NCBI GenBank assembly: GCA_934426255.1
Contig: CAKRYD010000001.1
Location: 62,001 to 126,000, forward strand
Length of the DNA stretch: 64,000 bases
Source of the DNA: an uncultured Bacteroidaceae bacterium
Lineage (GTDB): Bacteria; Bacteroidota; Bacteroidia; Bacteroidales; Bacteroidaceae
Direction: 5' to 3'
Shown here: piece after piece, positions 21,128 to 29,157 of the stretch
Numbering within the stretch: the first letter of the stretch is position 1
Layout: every line of letters starts with the position of its first letter
Notes under the pieces: model-generated
Database searches by the model: none
The model's input: only the letters and a program-made list of their open reading frames with translations
What the model was told of the DNA's origin: nothing
Position numbers and translations under genes: made by a program

Positions 21128-21260
21128 CGCATTTTTATTGTTTCGTCTTTGGGGGGGGGAGGATTATACTTGATGCATGGGTTAATTATTCATAATTTAG
21201 TGCGGTGAGTGTTCAAGGCCGTCAGCTCATGAGGCTGCCGACGTCTTTTTGCCACTGAAA

Positions 21261-21292
21261 TTTGGCTCGTTCCCGTTTTTGCCGTACATTTG
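21261..21292 (+). promoter_or_regulatory. Promoter of the DUF3467 gene
   Basis: TTTG at 21261-21264 and TACATTTG at 21285-21292, spaced by 20 bases, match the Bacteroidetes consensus. The start codon is 29 bases downstream. Confidence 0.75.
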
Positions 21293-21320
21293 CTCTATAA
21301 ACTACATTACCTATTATAAT

Positions 21321-21632
21321 ATGAGTCAACCCAACAATCAAGAAGTACAGATAGACATCAGCCCCGAAGTCGAAGACGGGGTATATTCCAATTTGGCAGT
21401 AATCACCCACTCGAGTGCCGAATTCGTGCTCGACTTTCTCCGTCTCGTTCCCGGAAAGAACAAGCCCAAGGTGGCAGCACGTGTGGTGATGGCTCCCGAG
21501 CATGCCAAGCGGGTATTCCTGGCTTTGCGTGACAACATTGCCAAGTATGAGGCAGCATTCGGCAACATTGATTTGCACGAAACAGCTTCACGCACCGTTG
21601 CCCCCTTCAAGGTGCCCAAAGGGGAAGCCTGA
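21321..21632 (+). CDS. DUF3467 family protein
   Basis: 103 residues from the ATG at 21321 (MSQPNNQEVQIDISPEVEDG). The body has the features typical of DUF3467: GVYSNLAVITHSSAEFVLDF, a basic stretch, then RVVMAPEHAKRVFLALRDNI. These proteins are common in Bacteroidetes as small single-domain proteins of unknown function. An earlier ATG at 21249 precedes the promoter box, so it is not the start. The gene stands alone with its own promoter. Confidence 0.85.
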   Translation: MSQPNNQEVQIDISPEVEDGVYSNLAVITHSSAEFVLDFLRLVPGKNKPKVAARVVMAPEHAKRVFLALRDNIAKYEAAFGNIDLHETASRTVAPFKVPKGEA

Positions 21633-21753
21633 GCATAAGGTCTGCCTGCAACGATTGGAGCCATAAAGGCAGCAAGAGGGTGCTCATAGTGAGCCTTTCC
21701 TCTGCATATCGTTGTATATGTTTGATTTTTAATGCTTTTGCACCTGCGATTAC

Positions 21754-21911
21754 GATGTGTACAGATTGTGCGTGCGATCTGTACACATCGCAGCATGCAA
21801 TGCGTCAAGTTGTGGCATGCGATGTGTACAGACCGTAGGGGGTGATGTGTACACATCGTAACCTGCAATGCGTCAAGTTGTGACCTGCGATGTGTACAGA
21901 CCGCAACCTGC
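21754..21911. repeat. Intergenic array with a 68-bp tandem unit and GATGTGTACA cores
   Basis: Two 68-bp direct repeats (21776-21843 and 21844-21911) each begin with a near-palindrome GATSTGTACACATCG. Each also holds TGCAATGCGTCAAGTTGTG and GATGTGTACAGACCG. A further GATGTGTACAGATTG lies 22 bases before the first unit. The GATGTGTACAG core is shared with 4314-4391. The remainder of 21633-22111 holds no gene, only the promoter and leader of the next operon. Confidence 0.85.
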
Positions 21912-22028
21912 AATGCCTGACATTGCATTTCCGATTGTTTTGCAATGCATGGATACAACCCAAAGTTTTAAAAGAGCTCATCATGGAAGGTTTTCCCGTG
22001 AAACGGCCTAAAAAACAAAAAAAAGTAT

Positions 22029-22036
22029 TACATTTG
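22029..22036 (+). promoter_or_regulatory. -7 box of the phosphatase-alarmone operon
   Basis: TACATTTG, a perfect TAnnTTTG box 75 bases before the first start codon. The -33 element is weak. The leader contains a small hairpin, GGATAG/CTATCC at 22048-22063. Confidence 0.55.
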
Positions 22037-22111
22037 TCTCGCAATAGGGATAGAAAGCTATCCTGCTGTAGGCGACTGCAGGTCACAAATGCAAACAAAC
22101 AAACCTGATAC

Positions 22112-24475
22112 ATGTTGAATCTTAGCAAAATTGATTTTCGTCATTCCTTTGCCACCAAGGTGTCACTATGGATGTTGGCCACCACGGCGGCTGTCTTCCT
22201 GCTTAGTTTTGGCACGGCCCTATGGTTTGCCGGTGCCGGAGTGCTGCATGAGGGACATCAGAAAGCCAATCTGGAGCTCGACAAGGCAGTCTTGTTTCTC
22301 ACCAATGAGATGAATGCCGTCGAAGTGGCCGGCAACAATCTGGCTGCTTCGTGGGACAGCGACAGGAAAATATCCCCTGACGAAGTGTTTGCCATCTGCC
22401 GCAACTTCATCCGCAACAACAGGCACATACAGGGCATATGCATCGCTTTTGCCCCCGATGTCTATCCCCAATACAAGAAAGGTTTTGCCCCCTATTTCAT
22501 GAAAACCAAGGAAGGCCGCGAAATAGAGTGCAACCTTGTAGACCGCTACGACATCTACCACCTGGACTGGTATGCCAAAACCGTCAAAACAAAGCAACGC
22601 TGGTGGACCAACCCTTACCGTGAAGCCAACGGCACAGTTATATCCATCTATTGCATACCTATCTTGTCATCGTCGGGTCAGGTATTAGGAGTCTTTGCCA
22701 TCGATATGTCTCTCAAGCAGCTCTCGGAACGCGTAGAGAAAATCAAACCCTACCCTAAATCGTTTATCACCGTATTAGACCGCGACCTGAACTTCGTAGT
22801 GCATCCCGACAAGGACCTGATACTTAACAGCAACCCCATGAAGCTCCTCGACAAGAGACAATACGAGGTCAACGAAACCATCTATGTAGACATTAGGAAT
22901 CACAAGCGTGGAATCGGAGCTTTCGGCCCGAGCAATGACCGGAAATATCTCTATTATGCTCCGGTCAACAATACCGGATGGACCGTTACACTCGAGTGCG
23001 ACCGTTCTGAAATCACGGCAGGAGTAGCCGTGATACGCAAGCAGATGCTCGTCATCTCCCTGCTCGGCATGCTCGGCCTCATGCTGGTGTGCATGCTGCT
23101 CATGCGCAAGTTCCTGCGTCCCGTGCGCCTCTATTCCGAGGCTGCCCTCAAGATTGCCGAGGGCAATTTCAACACACCCTTGCCCCACATGCGCGACCAC
23201 AACGAGCTGTGGGCCCTTGGTCATTCGCTCGACCATATGCAACAATCGTTGGGCCGCTATATAGACGAACTCACCACAACAACGCGCGAGAAGGGACGCA
23301 TTGAGAGCGAACTCACCATAGCCAGCAAGATACAGATGTCGTTAATACCCAAGATATTCCCTCCCTATCCCGATCGCGACGACATAGATGTCTATGGTTC
23401 GCTCATACCGGCCAAGGCAGTGGGAGGCGACCTCTACGACTTCTTCCTGCGCGATGAAAAATTCTTCTTCTGCGTAGGCGACGTATCGGGCAAAGGAGTG
23501 CCTGCATCCCTTGTAATGGCCATCACACGCAGCCTGTTGCGCATCGTGGCTTCGCAGGAAAGCCGCCCCGACCGCATTGTGACTTCCCTGAACAATTCCA
23601 TGTCGGAAATGAACGAATCCAACATGTTTGTCACCCTCTTCGTAGGTGTGCTTGACTTGCCCACGGGACGTTTTCGCTACTGCAATGCAGGCCACAATGC
23701 CCCGGTCATCATCGACGGGTCAGACAAATCGGTTGCCATGCTTGATGTAAAGCCCAACCTACCCATAGCCATATTGCAGGGCATGAAGTTTGAGATGCAG
23801 GAGACCATCATCAATCCCGGCACGTGCCTCTTTATGTATACCGACGGCCTGACCGAAGCCGAAAACAAGGCCAAAGACCTGTTTGGCGACGACAGAATGC
23901 TGGCAGAGCTGACAAAGACCAAAGACCAATCATCCAAAGAACAGATAACCAGAATGCTCGAAGCTGTACACACCTTTGTCGACGGTGCCGAGCAAAGCGA
24001 CGATCTTACCATGATAGCAGTGAAGTATAAGCGCAAGCAGCGCGACACCAAGTTCTATCGCAAGATAACCTTGCATAACGACATTCGTGAAACACCCCGC
24101 ATAGCCGACTTCATGGATGACATAGTAGGCGAGACCGGCATAGACATGGTTCTCTCGACCAGCTTGAACCTTGCACTCGAAGAAGCCGTGGTCAATGTCA
24201 TGAACTATGCCTACCCCGAAGGACAGACAGGCAACATCGTCCTCGAAGCCTATGCCAATGAAGAACGCCTAAAGTTCGTGATCTCAGACAACGGTGTGCC
24301 GTTTGACCCCACAACAACAGCCGAACCCGACGTGGCAGCCTCTATAGAAGACCGCTCCATCGGTGGCCTTGGCATATTCCTCGTACGCCACCTCATGGAC
24401 AGCGTCAACTATGAACGCGTGGGAGGAGAAAACATATTGACATTGCGGAAAAACCTGACCACTACCAAGCCGTAA
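22112..24475 (+). CDS. Membrane sensor SpoIIE-type phosphatase fused to an RsbW-like kinase domain
   Basis: 787 residues. Order: transmembrane helix (about residues 17-42), an extracytoplasmic Cache-type sensor (about 45-300), a second helix (about 305-330), a HAMP linker, a PP2C/SpoIIE phosphatase domain (from about 405 to 640) and a C-terminal HATPase domain (from about 660). Metal-binding motifs GGDLYDFF (near 438), GDVSGKGVPASL and DDLTM are intact. The ATPase has an N box (LALEEAVVNVMNYAYP), DNGVPFDP and GGLGIFLV. In partner-switching systems the phosphatase reactivates a STAS antagonist and the kinase inactivates it. Here both are on one chain and a STAS gene closes the same operon. Cognate targets are inferred. 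Confidence 0.9.
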   Translation: MLNLSKIDFRHSFATKVSLWMLATTAAVFLLSFGTALWFAGAGVLHEGHQKANLELDKAVLFLTNEMNAVEVAGNNLAASWDSDRKISPDEVFAICRNFIRNNRHIQGICIAFAPDVYPQYKKGFAPYFMKTKEGREIECNLVDRYDIYHLDWYAKTVKTKQRWWTNPYREANGTVISIYCIPILSSSGQVLGVFAIDMSLKQLSERVEKIKPYPKSFITVLDRDLNFVVHPDKDLILNSNPMKLLDKRQYEVNETIYVDIRNHKRGIGAFGPSNDRKYLYYAPVNNTGWTVTLECDRSEITAGVAVIRKQMLVISLLGMLGLMLVCMLLMRKFLRPVRLYSEAALKIAEGNFNTPLPHMRDHNELWALGHSLDHMQQSLGRYIDELTTTTREKGRIESELTIASKIQMSLIPKIFPPYPDRDDIDVYGSLIPAKAVGGDLYDFFLRDEKFFFCVGDVSGKGVPASLVMAITRSLLRIVASQESRPDRIVTSLNNSMSEMNESNMFVTLFVGVLDLPTGRFRYCNAGHNAPVIIDGSDKSVAMLDVKPNLPIAILQGMKFEMQETIINPGTCLFMYTDGLTEAENKAKDLFGDDRMLAELTKTKDQSSKEQITRMLEAVHTFVDGAEQSDDLTMIAVKYKRKQRDTKFYRKITLHNDIRETPRIADFMDDIVGETGIDMVLSTSLNLALEEAVVNVMNYAYPEGQTGNIVLEAYANEERLKFVISDNGVPFDPTTTAEPDVAASIEDRSIGGLGIFLVRHLMDSVNYERVGGENILTLRKNLTTTKP

Positions 24476-24481
24476 GCACCC

Positions 24482-25582
24482 ATGCCCGAAGGATATGAAG
24501 CACTCGACTGCAAGTGCCAGATGATAGTCGACGAATATGACGAAGACTTAGGCCTGTTTCAGCAGTTAAGCCATGTGGTGGTATCGGCCATCAACGATTC
24601 ACTGGCTGCCAACAACATGCACGTGACAGCCGTGGAAGCACGCATCAAGCAGCGCGACAGCCTCATTGGCAAGCTCATGCGTAAAGGGCATCTTTACCAG
24701 CATGTCACCGACCTGACCGACATCTTCGGGGCACGCATCATCACTCTCTTCGGCGACGATGTAGACCGCGTGGCCTCGTATATGGCCAAAACGTTCGACG
24801 TTATTTGGGAACGTTCAACCGACAAACGCAAGATGCATCAGCTCGAAAGCTTCGGATATAACTCGCTGCACTATATATGTCGTGTGCCTCGAAGCCTATA
24901 CCACGACACCCGCAATCCCCGACTTAACGACATAAAGTTTGAGATACAGATGCGCTCAACCCTGCAGCATGCATGGGCTGCCATGAATCATGACATAGGT
25001 TATAAGAGCGTCATTGAAACCCCGCCTGAGTATCGACGCATGTTCGGAAGACTGGCAAGCATGCTCGAACTCGCCGACGAGGAATTCTCGCGCATACGTA
25101 TAAGTGTGGCTGACTATCGGCGCCGCATGGAGGCACTTATCAGGGCCGGTGAACTGTCGGATGTACAGCTCGACGGCGACACCTTTAATGCCTATATCGC
25201 CCAAAAGCCATTCGACCGGCTTAACCAACGCATAGCGGCCATCAACCAGGGCGAAATCCATGATGTGCCCTTTGCCCCTTTCTACAAACTGCTCAAGGAT
25301 GCCGGCATGAAGACACTGCAGGACGTGCAGGACCTTATCCACGACAACGAAGAAGATGCCTACCGGTTTGCCATGAGTCAGTTTGCAGATACAGACATAG
25401 ACATCATCGCTTCCACACTCGGCTTGCAAGACCTGCTCATCGTTGATGCACTGAAGAAAGGGGGAGGAAGACCCGCATTGCATCGCATCTTCAATCAGCT
25501 CAACGGTGAGTCTCCCTATAACGAACAACTGGCAGATATGGTCTACAGACAGGCGGCCAACTTGCCTTTCATGAGCCGATGA
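24482..25582 (+). CDS. RelA/SpoT-domain nucleotide pyrophosphokinase (alarmone synthetase-like)
   Basis: 366 residues. Synthetase signatures are intact: the ATP-binding RIKQRDSLIGKLMRKG (54-69), the metal and guanosine loop YQHVTDLTDIFGARIIT (72-88), GYNSLHY (125-131) and FEIQMRSTLQHAWAAMNHD (153-171). There is no HD, TGS or ACT domain, so it resembles a small alarmone synthetase with a C-terminal extension of about 170 residues of unknown role. Members transfer pyrophosphate from ATP to GDP or GTP (some to ATP). It starts 6 bases after the phosphatase stop, and an HD hydrolase gene follows. Activity and product are inferred. Confidence 0.88.
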   Translation: MPEGYEALDCKCQMIVDEYDEDLGLFQQLSHVVVSAINDSLAANNMHVTAVEARIKQRDSLIGKLMRKGHLYQHVTDLTDIFGARIITLFGDDVDRVASYMAKTFDVIWERSTDKRKMHQLESFGYNSLHYICRVPRSLYHDTRNPRLNDIKFEIQMRSTLQHAWAAMNHDIGYKSVIETPPEYRRMFGRLASMLELADEEFSRIRISVADYRRRMEALIRAGELSDVQLDGDTFNAYIAQKPFDRLNQRIAAINQGEIHDVPFAPFYKLLKDAGMKTLQDVQDLIHDNEEDAYRFAMSQFADTDIDIIASTLGLQDLLIVDALKKGGGRPALHRIFNQLNGESPYNEQLADMVYRQAANLPFMSR

Positions 25583-25616
25583 GGCGGAACTCAGATAAAG
25601 CAATAACGGAAAAGAT

Positions 25617-26207
25617 ATGAATCTACCGATGAATACAGACCTGGTCGACAAGGCCATCATCTTTGCCACCCGTGCCCATCAGGGCACAGAACGGCGGGGC
25701 AAAGGCTTTCCTTATATAATACATCCCCTGGAGGCATTGGTCATCACGGCTACCATGACCAATGATGCGGAACTTCTTGCCGCTGCCGTGCTCCACGATA
25801 CCATAGAGGACACAGAGGTGCAAATTGACGACTTGCGCCGTGAGTTTGGCGAGCGTGTGGCCTGCATTGTAGCGGCCGAAACCGATATACACAACGCACC
25901 CAATGGCGAAAAGCTCACATGGCGTGAGCGCAAACAGCGCGACATGGACAACCTGCATGCAGCCTCTATGGATGTAAAAATGGTGGCTCTCGGCGACAAA
26001 CTCTCCAATATGCGTGCCATTGCCCGCGACTATCAGGTGCAAGGTGACAACCTGTGGCAGATGTTCTGCGTGAAAGAACGTGACGTTCATGCCTGGCGCT
26101 ATCGGGGATTGCGCGATGCCCTCAGTGAGCTGGCAGGCACTGCGGCTTTCGAAGAGTTCAGCCGCCTGGTCGATGCCGTCTTCGGCGAACCTCATAACTG
26201 CAAATAG
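25617..26207 (+). CDS. HD-domain hydrolase, Mesh1/SpoT-like
   Basis: 196 residues. HD motifs are all present: His36 (PYIIHP), His60-Asp61 and Glu64-Asp65 (LHDTIEDT), and Asp117 in ALGDKLSNMR. This is the arrangement of the (p)ppGpp 3'-pyrophosphohydrolase half of SpoT and of stand-alone Mesh1, which use manganese. A second in-frame ATG at 25629 is also possible. Lying next to a synthetase that lacks an HD domain, it may provide the opposing activity of a split SpoT. The length is normal for Mesh1-like proteins. Confidence 0.88.
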   Translation: MNLPMNTDLVDKAIIFATRAHQGTERRGKGFPYIIHPLEALVITATMTNDAELLAAAVLHDTIEDTEVQIDDLRREFGERVACIVAAETDIHNAPNGEKLTWRERKQRDMDNLHAASMDVKMVALGDKLSNMRAIARDYQVQGDNLWQMFCVKERDVHAWRYRGLRDALSELAGTAAFEEFSRLVDAVFGEPHNCK

Positions 26208-26233
26208 TTAAATCAATAACAAAAACAGATAAA

Positions 26234-28024
26234 ATGGAAACAGTATTGTTCTTGGGACTCACTCTCAGTGCATGGATCACAATAGCGTTGGTGATCACCA
26301 TGTTCGCCCTGATGATGTTTACCAAAATTCCTGCCGAGTTCGTGTTTCTCGGCGGCATGGGCTTCCTGTATGTCACGGGAATCCTTAATGTGAAAGAAGC
26401 AATGGCCGGATTCAGCTCCTCGTCGGTTGTCACCGTCGGTGTGCTTTTCGTGGTTATTGCAGGCCTTGTGCATAGCGGTGTCATCCATTGGATGGTAAAG
26501 CACTTGCTGGGCACTCCCTCCTCCTATACCACGGCAATCGTAAGAATGATGCTGCCGGTGGCAGCCTTGAGCTCGGTGCTCAGCAACACTACCGTGGTGG
26601 CATTGTTCATCAAAGTGGTCAAGATGTGGTCGAAAAAGCTCGGCATTGCACCATCCAAACTCCTCATCCCCTTGAGCTATGCCTCTTGCTTCGGTGGTGT
26701 CTGTACCCTTATCGGAACTCCGCCCAACCTGATAATTTCAGGCATGCTCATGAACGACACACATATAGAACTCAACATCTTCACTACAACCATTCCCGGC
26801 CTGTTCTGCCTGGCCATAGGAATCTTGAGCATCATAACCATGAAAAAGCTGCTGCCCGAACGCAAGTCGCCCGATGAGGCCTTCGAGGCTACCGGTGACT
26901 ATACGGCCGAGCTCTTGGTGCCTACTGTATGCAGCTCGGTGGGAAAAACTGTGGCCGAAGCAGGGCTTCTCAACGTAAACGGAGGCCGGCTCATTGAAAT
27001 CGTGCGTTTCGATAAGGAAGTGATCAGCCCCGTTCTTGCCGATGAGTTCATTATGGGTGGTGACCGCCTTGTCTATGCCGGGCAGATTGACAGCATTCTG
27101 GAACTGATAAAGACACATGGGCTCACTACGGCAACAAAGCACGTGTTCAGTGTGAGTGAGGATGAAAGGAAACGCGTCTTCTATACGGCCAACGTACTTC
27201 GCGGAAGCTCACTCATAGGAACTTCGATGGAGGAGACCAGCTTTGAAGAAGACCACAACACGGTTCTTGTGGCAGTGGTCCGCTCGGGTGAACGCATCAA
27301 CTGCAATCCGCGAGGTGTCAAGATAGAGCGTGGCGACACGTTGCTGTTTGAATGCCGTCCCAATCAAGGCGAGGTTTTCAAGAAAGCCACCAATGGCGAC
27401 CTTCACTTCTTTCAGTCTGACGACATTCCCAATATTGGCAAGAAGACAATTGTTTCGTCAGTCATCATGCTTGCAATGATACTCTTGTCTACTTTCAATG
27501 TCTTTTCTCTGTTGCAGTCATGCTTTATAGCGGCCTTTGCGATGCTTGTCACCAGATGCTGCACGCCCAAACAAGCCAATGCGGCCATCAACTGGGAGAT
27601 TCTGATGATATTTGCAGGCTCGGTATGCCTTGGTACGGCCATCGACCGCACGGGCATTGCTTCCGTATTTGCCAACGGCATTCTCGGCTTTTGCGGCACC
27701 AATGCCCTGCTGGCACTGATCTGCATTTGCCTGGTTGCAACATTTATAACCGAGTTTATTAGCAATACGGCAGCAGCAGCCATATTCTATCCTATTGCTT
27801 ATCAGACAGCCGTGACTCTTGGTGTCAATCCCATCACGTTCTGTGTGGCATTGATGATAGCCGTGTCGTCGAGTTTTGCCACACCGATAGGTTCGCCCAC
27901 CCACATGATGGTCTACGGAGAAGGGGGTTATCGCTTTTCCGACTTCATGAAGATAGGCCTGTTCATGAACATCATCATTCTTGCTGCCAACATATTTATC
28001 GTCACATTGCTGTTCCCTTTGTAA
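26234..28024 (+). CDS. SLC13-family transporter with two RCK_C domains
   Basis: 596 residues. Two sets of transmembrane helices (about 1-210 and 395-596) flank a cytoplasmic pair of RCK_C/TrkA-C domains (about 215-385; NGGRLIEIVRF, IMGGDRLVYAG and RGDTLLFE). The DASS hallmarks appear in both repeats: SNTTVVALF with IGTPPNLIISG, and SNTAAAAIFYP with TPIGSPTHMMVYG. Such proteins are usually sodium-coupled carriers of sulfate, dicarboxylates or other anions, and RCK_C domains bind a regulatory nucleotide or ligand. The substrate is unknown. It is the fourth gene of the operon, 26 bases after the hydrolase. Confidence 0.9.
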   Translation: METVLFLGLTLSAWITIALVITMFALMMFTKIPAEFVFLGGMGFLYVTGILNVKEAMAGFSSSSVVTVGVLFVVIAGLVHSGVIHWMVKHLLGTPSSYTTAIVRMMLPVAALSSVLSNTTVVALFIKVVKMWSKKLGIAPSKLLIPLSYASCFGGVCTLIGTPPNLIISGMLMNDTHIELNIFTTTIPGLFCLAIGILSIITMKKLLPERKSPDEAFEATGDYTAELLVPTVCSSVGKTVAEAGLLNVNGGRLIEIVRFDKEVISPVLADEFIMGGDRLVYAGQIDSILELIKTHGLTTATKHVFSVSEDERKRVFYTANVLRGSSLIGTSMEETSFEEDHNTVLVAVVRSGERINCNPRGVKIERGDTLLFECRPNQGEVFKKATNGDLHFFQSDDIPNIGKKTIVSSVIMLAMILLSTFNVFSLLQSCFIAAFAMLVTRCCTPKQANAAINWEILMIFAGSVCLGTAIDRTGIASVFANGILGFCGTNALLALICICLVATFITEFISNTAAAAIFYPIAYQTAVTLGVNPITFCVALMIAVSSSFATPIGSPTHMMVYGEGGYRFSDFMKIGLFMNIIILAANIFIVTLLFPL

Positions 28025-28067
28025 TGGCAATGCCTGTCAATCATGTCAATTCCTAAATAAAACAATT

Positions 28068-28370
28068 ATGAATATAGAAGTATTAGAAGAAAATGATGGC
28101 GTAAAGGCCATCTTTACCGGCCGCCTCGATACGGCAGCTTCGGCCGAAGTTGCACCTCAGTTCAGCCAACTTGCAGAGAAAGCCGACAAGACCATCCTGC
28201 TCGACTTTGCCAACCTTGACTACATAAGTTCTTCGGGGCTGCGTCTCCTGATAGGCTTGCGCAAGACCAGTGCAGCTAAAGGTGGAAACGTTGTCATTGA
28301 GCACATGAACGATTCCATACGTGCAGTGTTTACAATGACCGGTTTCCTCAACTTGTTTGAGATAAGGTAG
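28068..28370 (+). CDS. STAS-domain protein (anti-sigma factor antagonist-like)
   Basis: 100 residues from MNIEVLEENDG at 28068. Single STAS domain: IFTGRLDTAASAEVAPQF, TILLDFANLDYISSSGLRLL and a C-terminal helix. By alignment with SpoIIAA, Ser55 in ISSSGL is the likely phosphorylated serine; the aspartate usual before it is Ser54 here. It should be phosphorylated by the HATPase domain and dephosphorylated by the SpoIIE domain encoded by the first gene. The usual sigma-factor partner is absent from the window. The longer frame from 27981 overlaps the transporter and was rejected. Confidence 0.88.
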   Translation: MNIEVLEENDGVKAIFTGRLDTAASAEVAPQFSQLAEKADKTILLDFANLDYISSSGLRLLIGLRKTSAAKGGNVVIEHMNDSIRAVFTMTGFLNLFEIR

Positions 28371-28408
28371 CAGCTTCTGCCATAGGCAAATCCCCTGTTT
28401 GTATGTGC

Positions 28409-29035
28409 TTATCGAAGCATGTCGAACAGGGGCTTTGTCCAATCTTCCCCGTCTTGCGGATGCAAGGTGTGTAAGCCCAGGCACCGGGCTGCTTCGATGT
28501 TTTTTGCACCGTCATCGATGAAGAGGGTCTCGCCGGCTTTGATTTGTTCTTTGTCTAAAACAAGTTGGAACAGACGTTCATCGGGTTTCATGAGCCCGCA
28601 TTGGTAGCTCAGGTAGGCACGGTCGATATAGTGCATCAGCGAATGCCCTTCACCGTCGAAGCCGTTGCCCATGGCCCAATCCATTATATAGGGATTGGTG
28701 TTCGAGAGCAACAGCAGCCGGTAGCCTTCATCGTGCAGGCGCAGCATGGCCTCTAAGTTGCGACGGGGCAGTTCCTTCAAGTAACCCATGAACAGATACT
28801 GGCAGTCTTTCCACTCAAGTTCCCGTCCCGCCATCTTGCTCAGCTCCTTGCGGAAAGTCTTTTCGTCAATCTTTCCGCTTTCCAAATCGCCGAATATGCC
28901 GCTTTGGGTATAAGGGTCGAGCAGTCGGTCGGCATGCTTGAGGCCGATTTCCCTGCCGTGTGCAATGGCCTGTTGGAAGTCGATTGTCACGATGACACCA
29001 CCGAAATCGAATACAATGTTTTTGATTGGGCTCAT
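28409..29035 (-). CDS. HAD-superfamily hydrolase (HAD-IA, YihX-like)
   Basis: 208 residues. Motif I is VFDFGGVIVTID, where the second aspartate of the usual DxD is Gly, as in YihX-type sugar phosphatases and some related HAD proteins. Motif II is LLLSNTN, the motif III lysine is in GLMKPDERLF and motif IV is LFIDDGAKNIEAA. A helical cap lies between motifs I and II. Likely a cytoplasmic phosphatase for a small phosphate ester. It is divergent from the metal ATPase and shares its promoter region. Confidence 0.87.
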   Translation of the reverse strand: MSPIKNIVFDFGGVIVTIDFQQAIAHGREIGLKHADRLLDPYTQSGIFGDLESGKIDEKTFRKELSKMAGRELEWKDCQYLFMGYLKELPRRNLEAMLRLHDEGYRLLLLSNTNPYIMDWAMGNGFDGEGHSLMHYIDRAYLSYQCGLMKPDERLFQLVLDKEQIKAGETLFIDDGAKNIEAARCLGLHTLHPQDGEDWTKPLFDMLR

Positions 29036-29062
29036 ATTTATCCTTCAGTTTGTAAGTGCTTG

Positions 29063-29134
29063 CAAAGGTACTGATTTATTCAGTACCGCAACCAATGGTT
29101 GCAACCCGGTTGCAGCGGCATCGGCCTATCTTTG
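29063..29134. promoter_or_regulatory. Divergent promoter region with two dyads (HAD gene and Zn/Cd ATPase)
   Basis: The plus-strand -7 box is TATCTTTG (29127-29134), 23 bases before the ATPase start. The minus-strand box TACCTTTG (29063-29070) serves the HAD gene. Between them lie a perfect dyad, GGTACTGA-5-TCAGTACC (29067-29087), and GCAACC-AAT-GGTTGC (29088-29102) followed by another GGTTGC (29108-29113). The first dyad overlaps the HAD -7 box. These are plausible operators; the regulator is unknown. Confidence 0.65.
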
Positions 29135-29157
29135 CATCCTATTTCTAAAGAGTGAAG

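Noticed and set aside
21338..22128. Overlapping minus-strand frames rich in CTHR/VHI-like words
   Set aside because: These are translations of the GATGTGTACA repeats, not genes.
27981..28067. N-terminal extension of the STAS protein
   Set aside because: It overlaps the end of the transporter gene, and the STAS fold starts at MNIEVLEEN.
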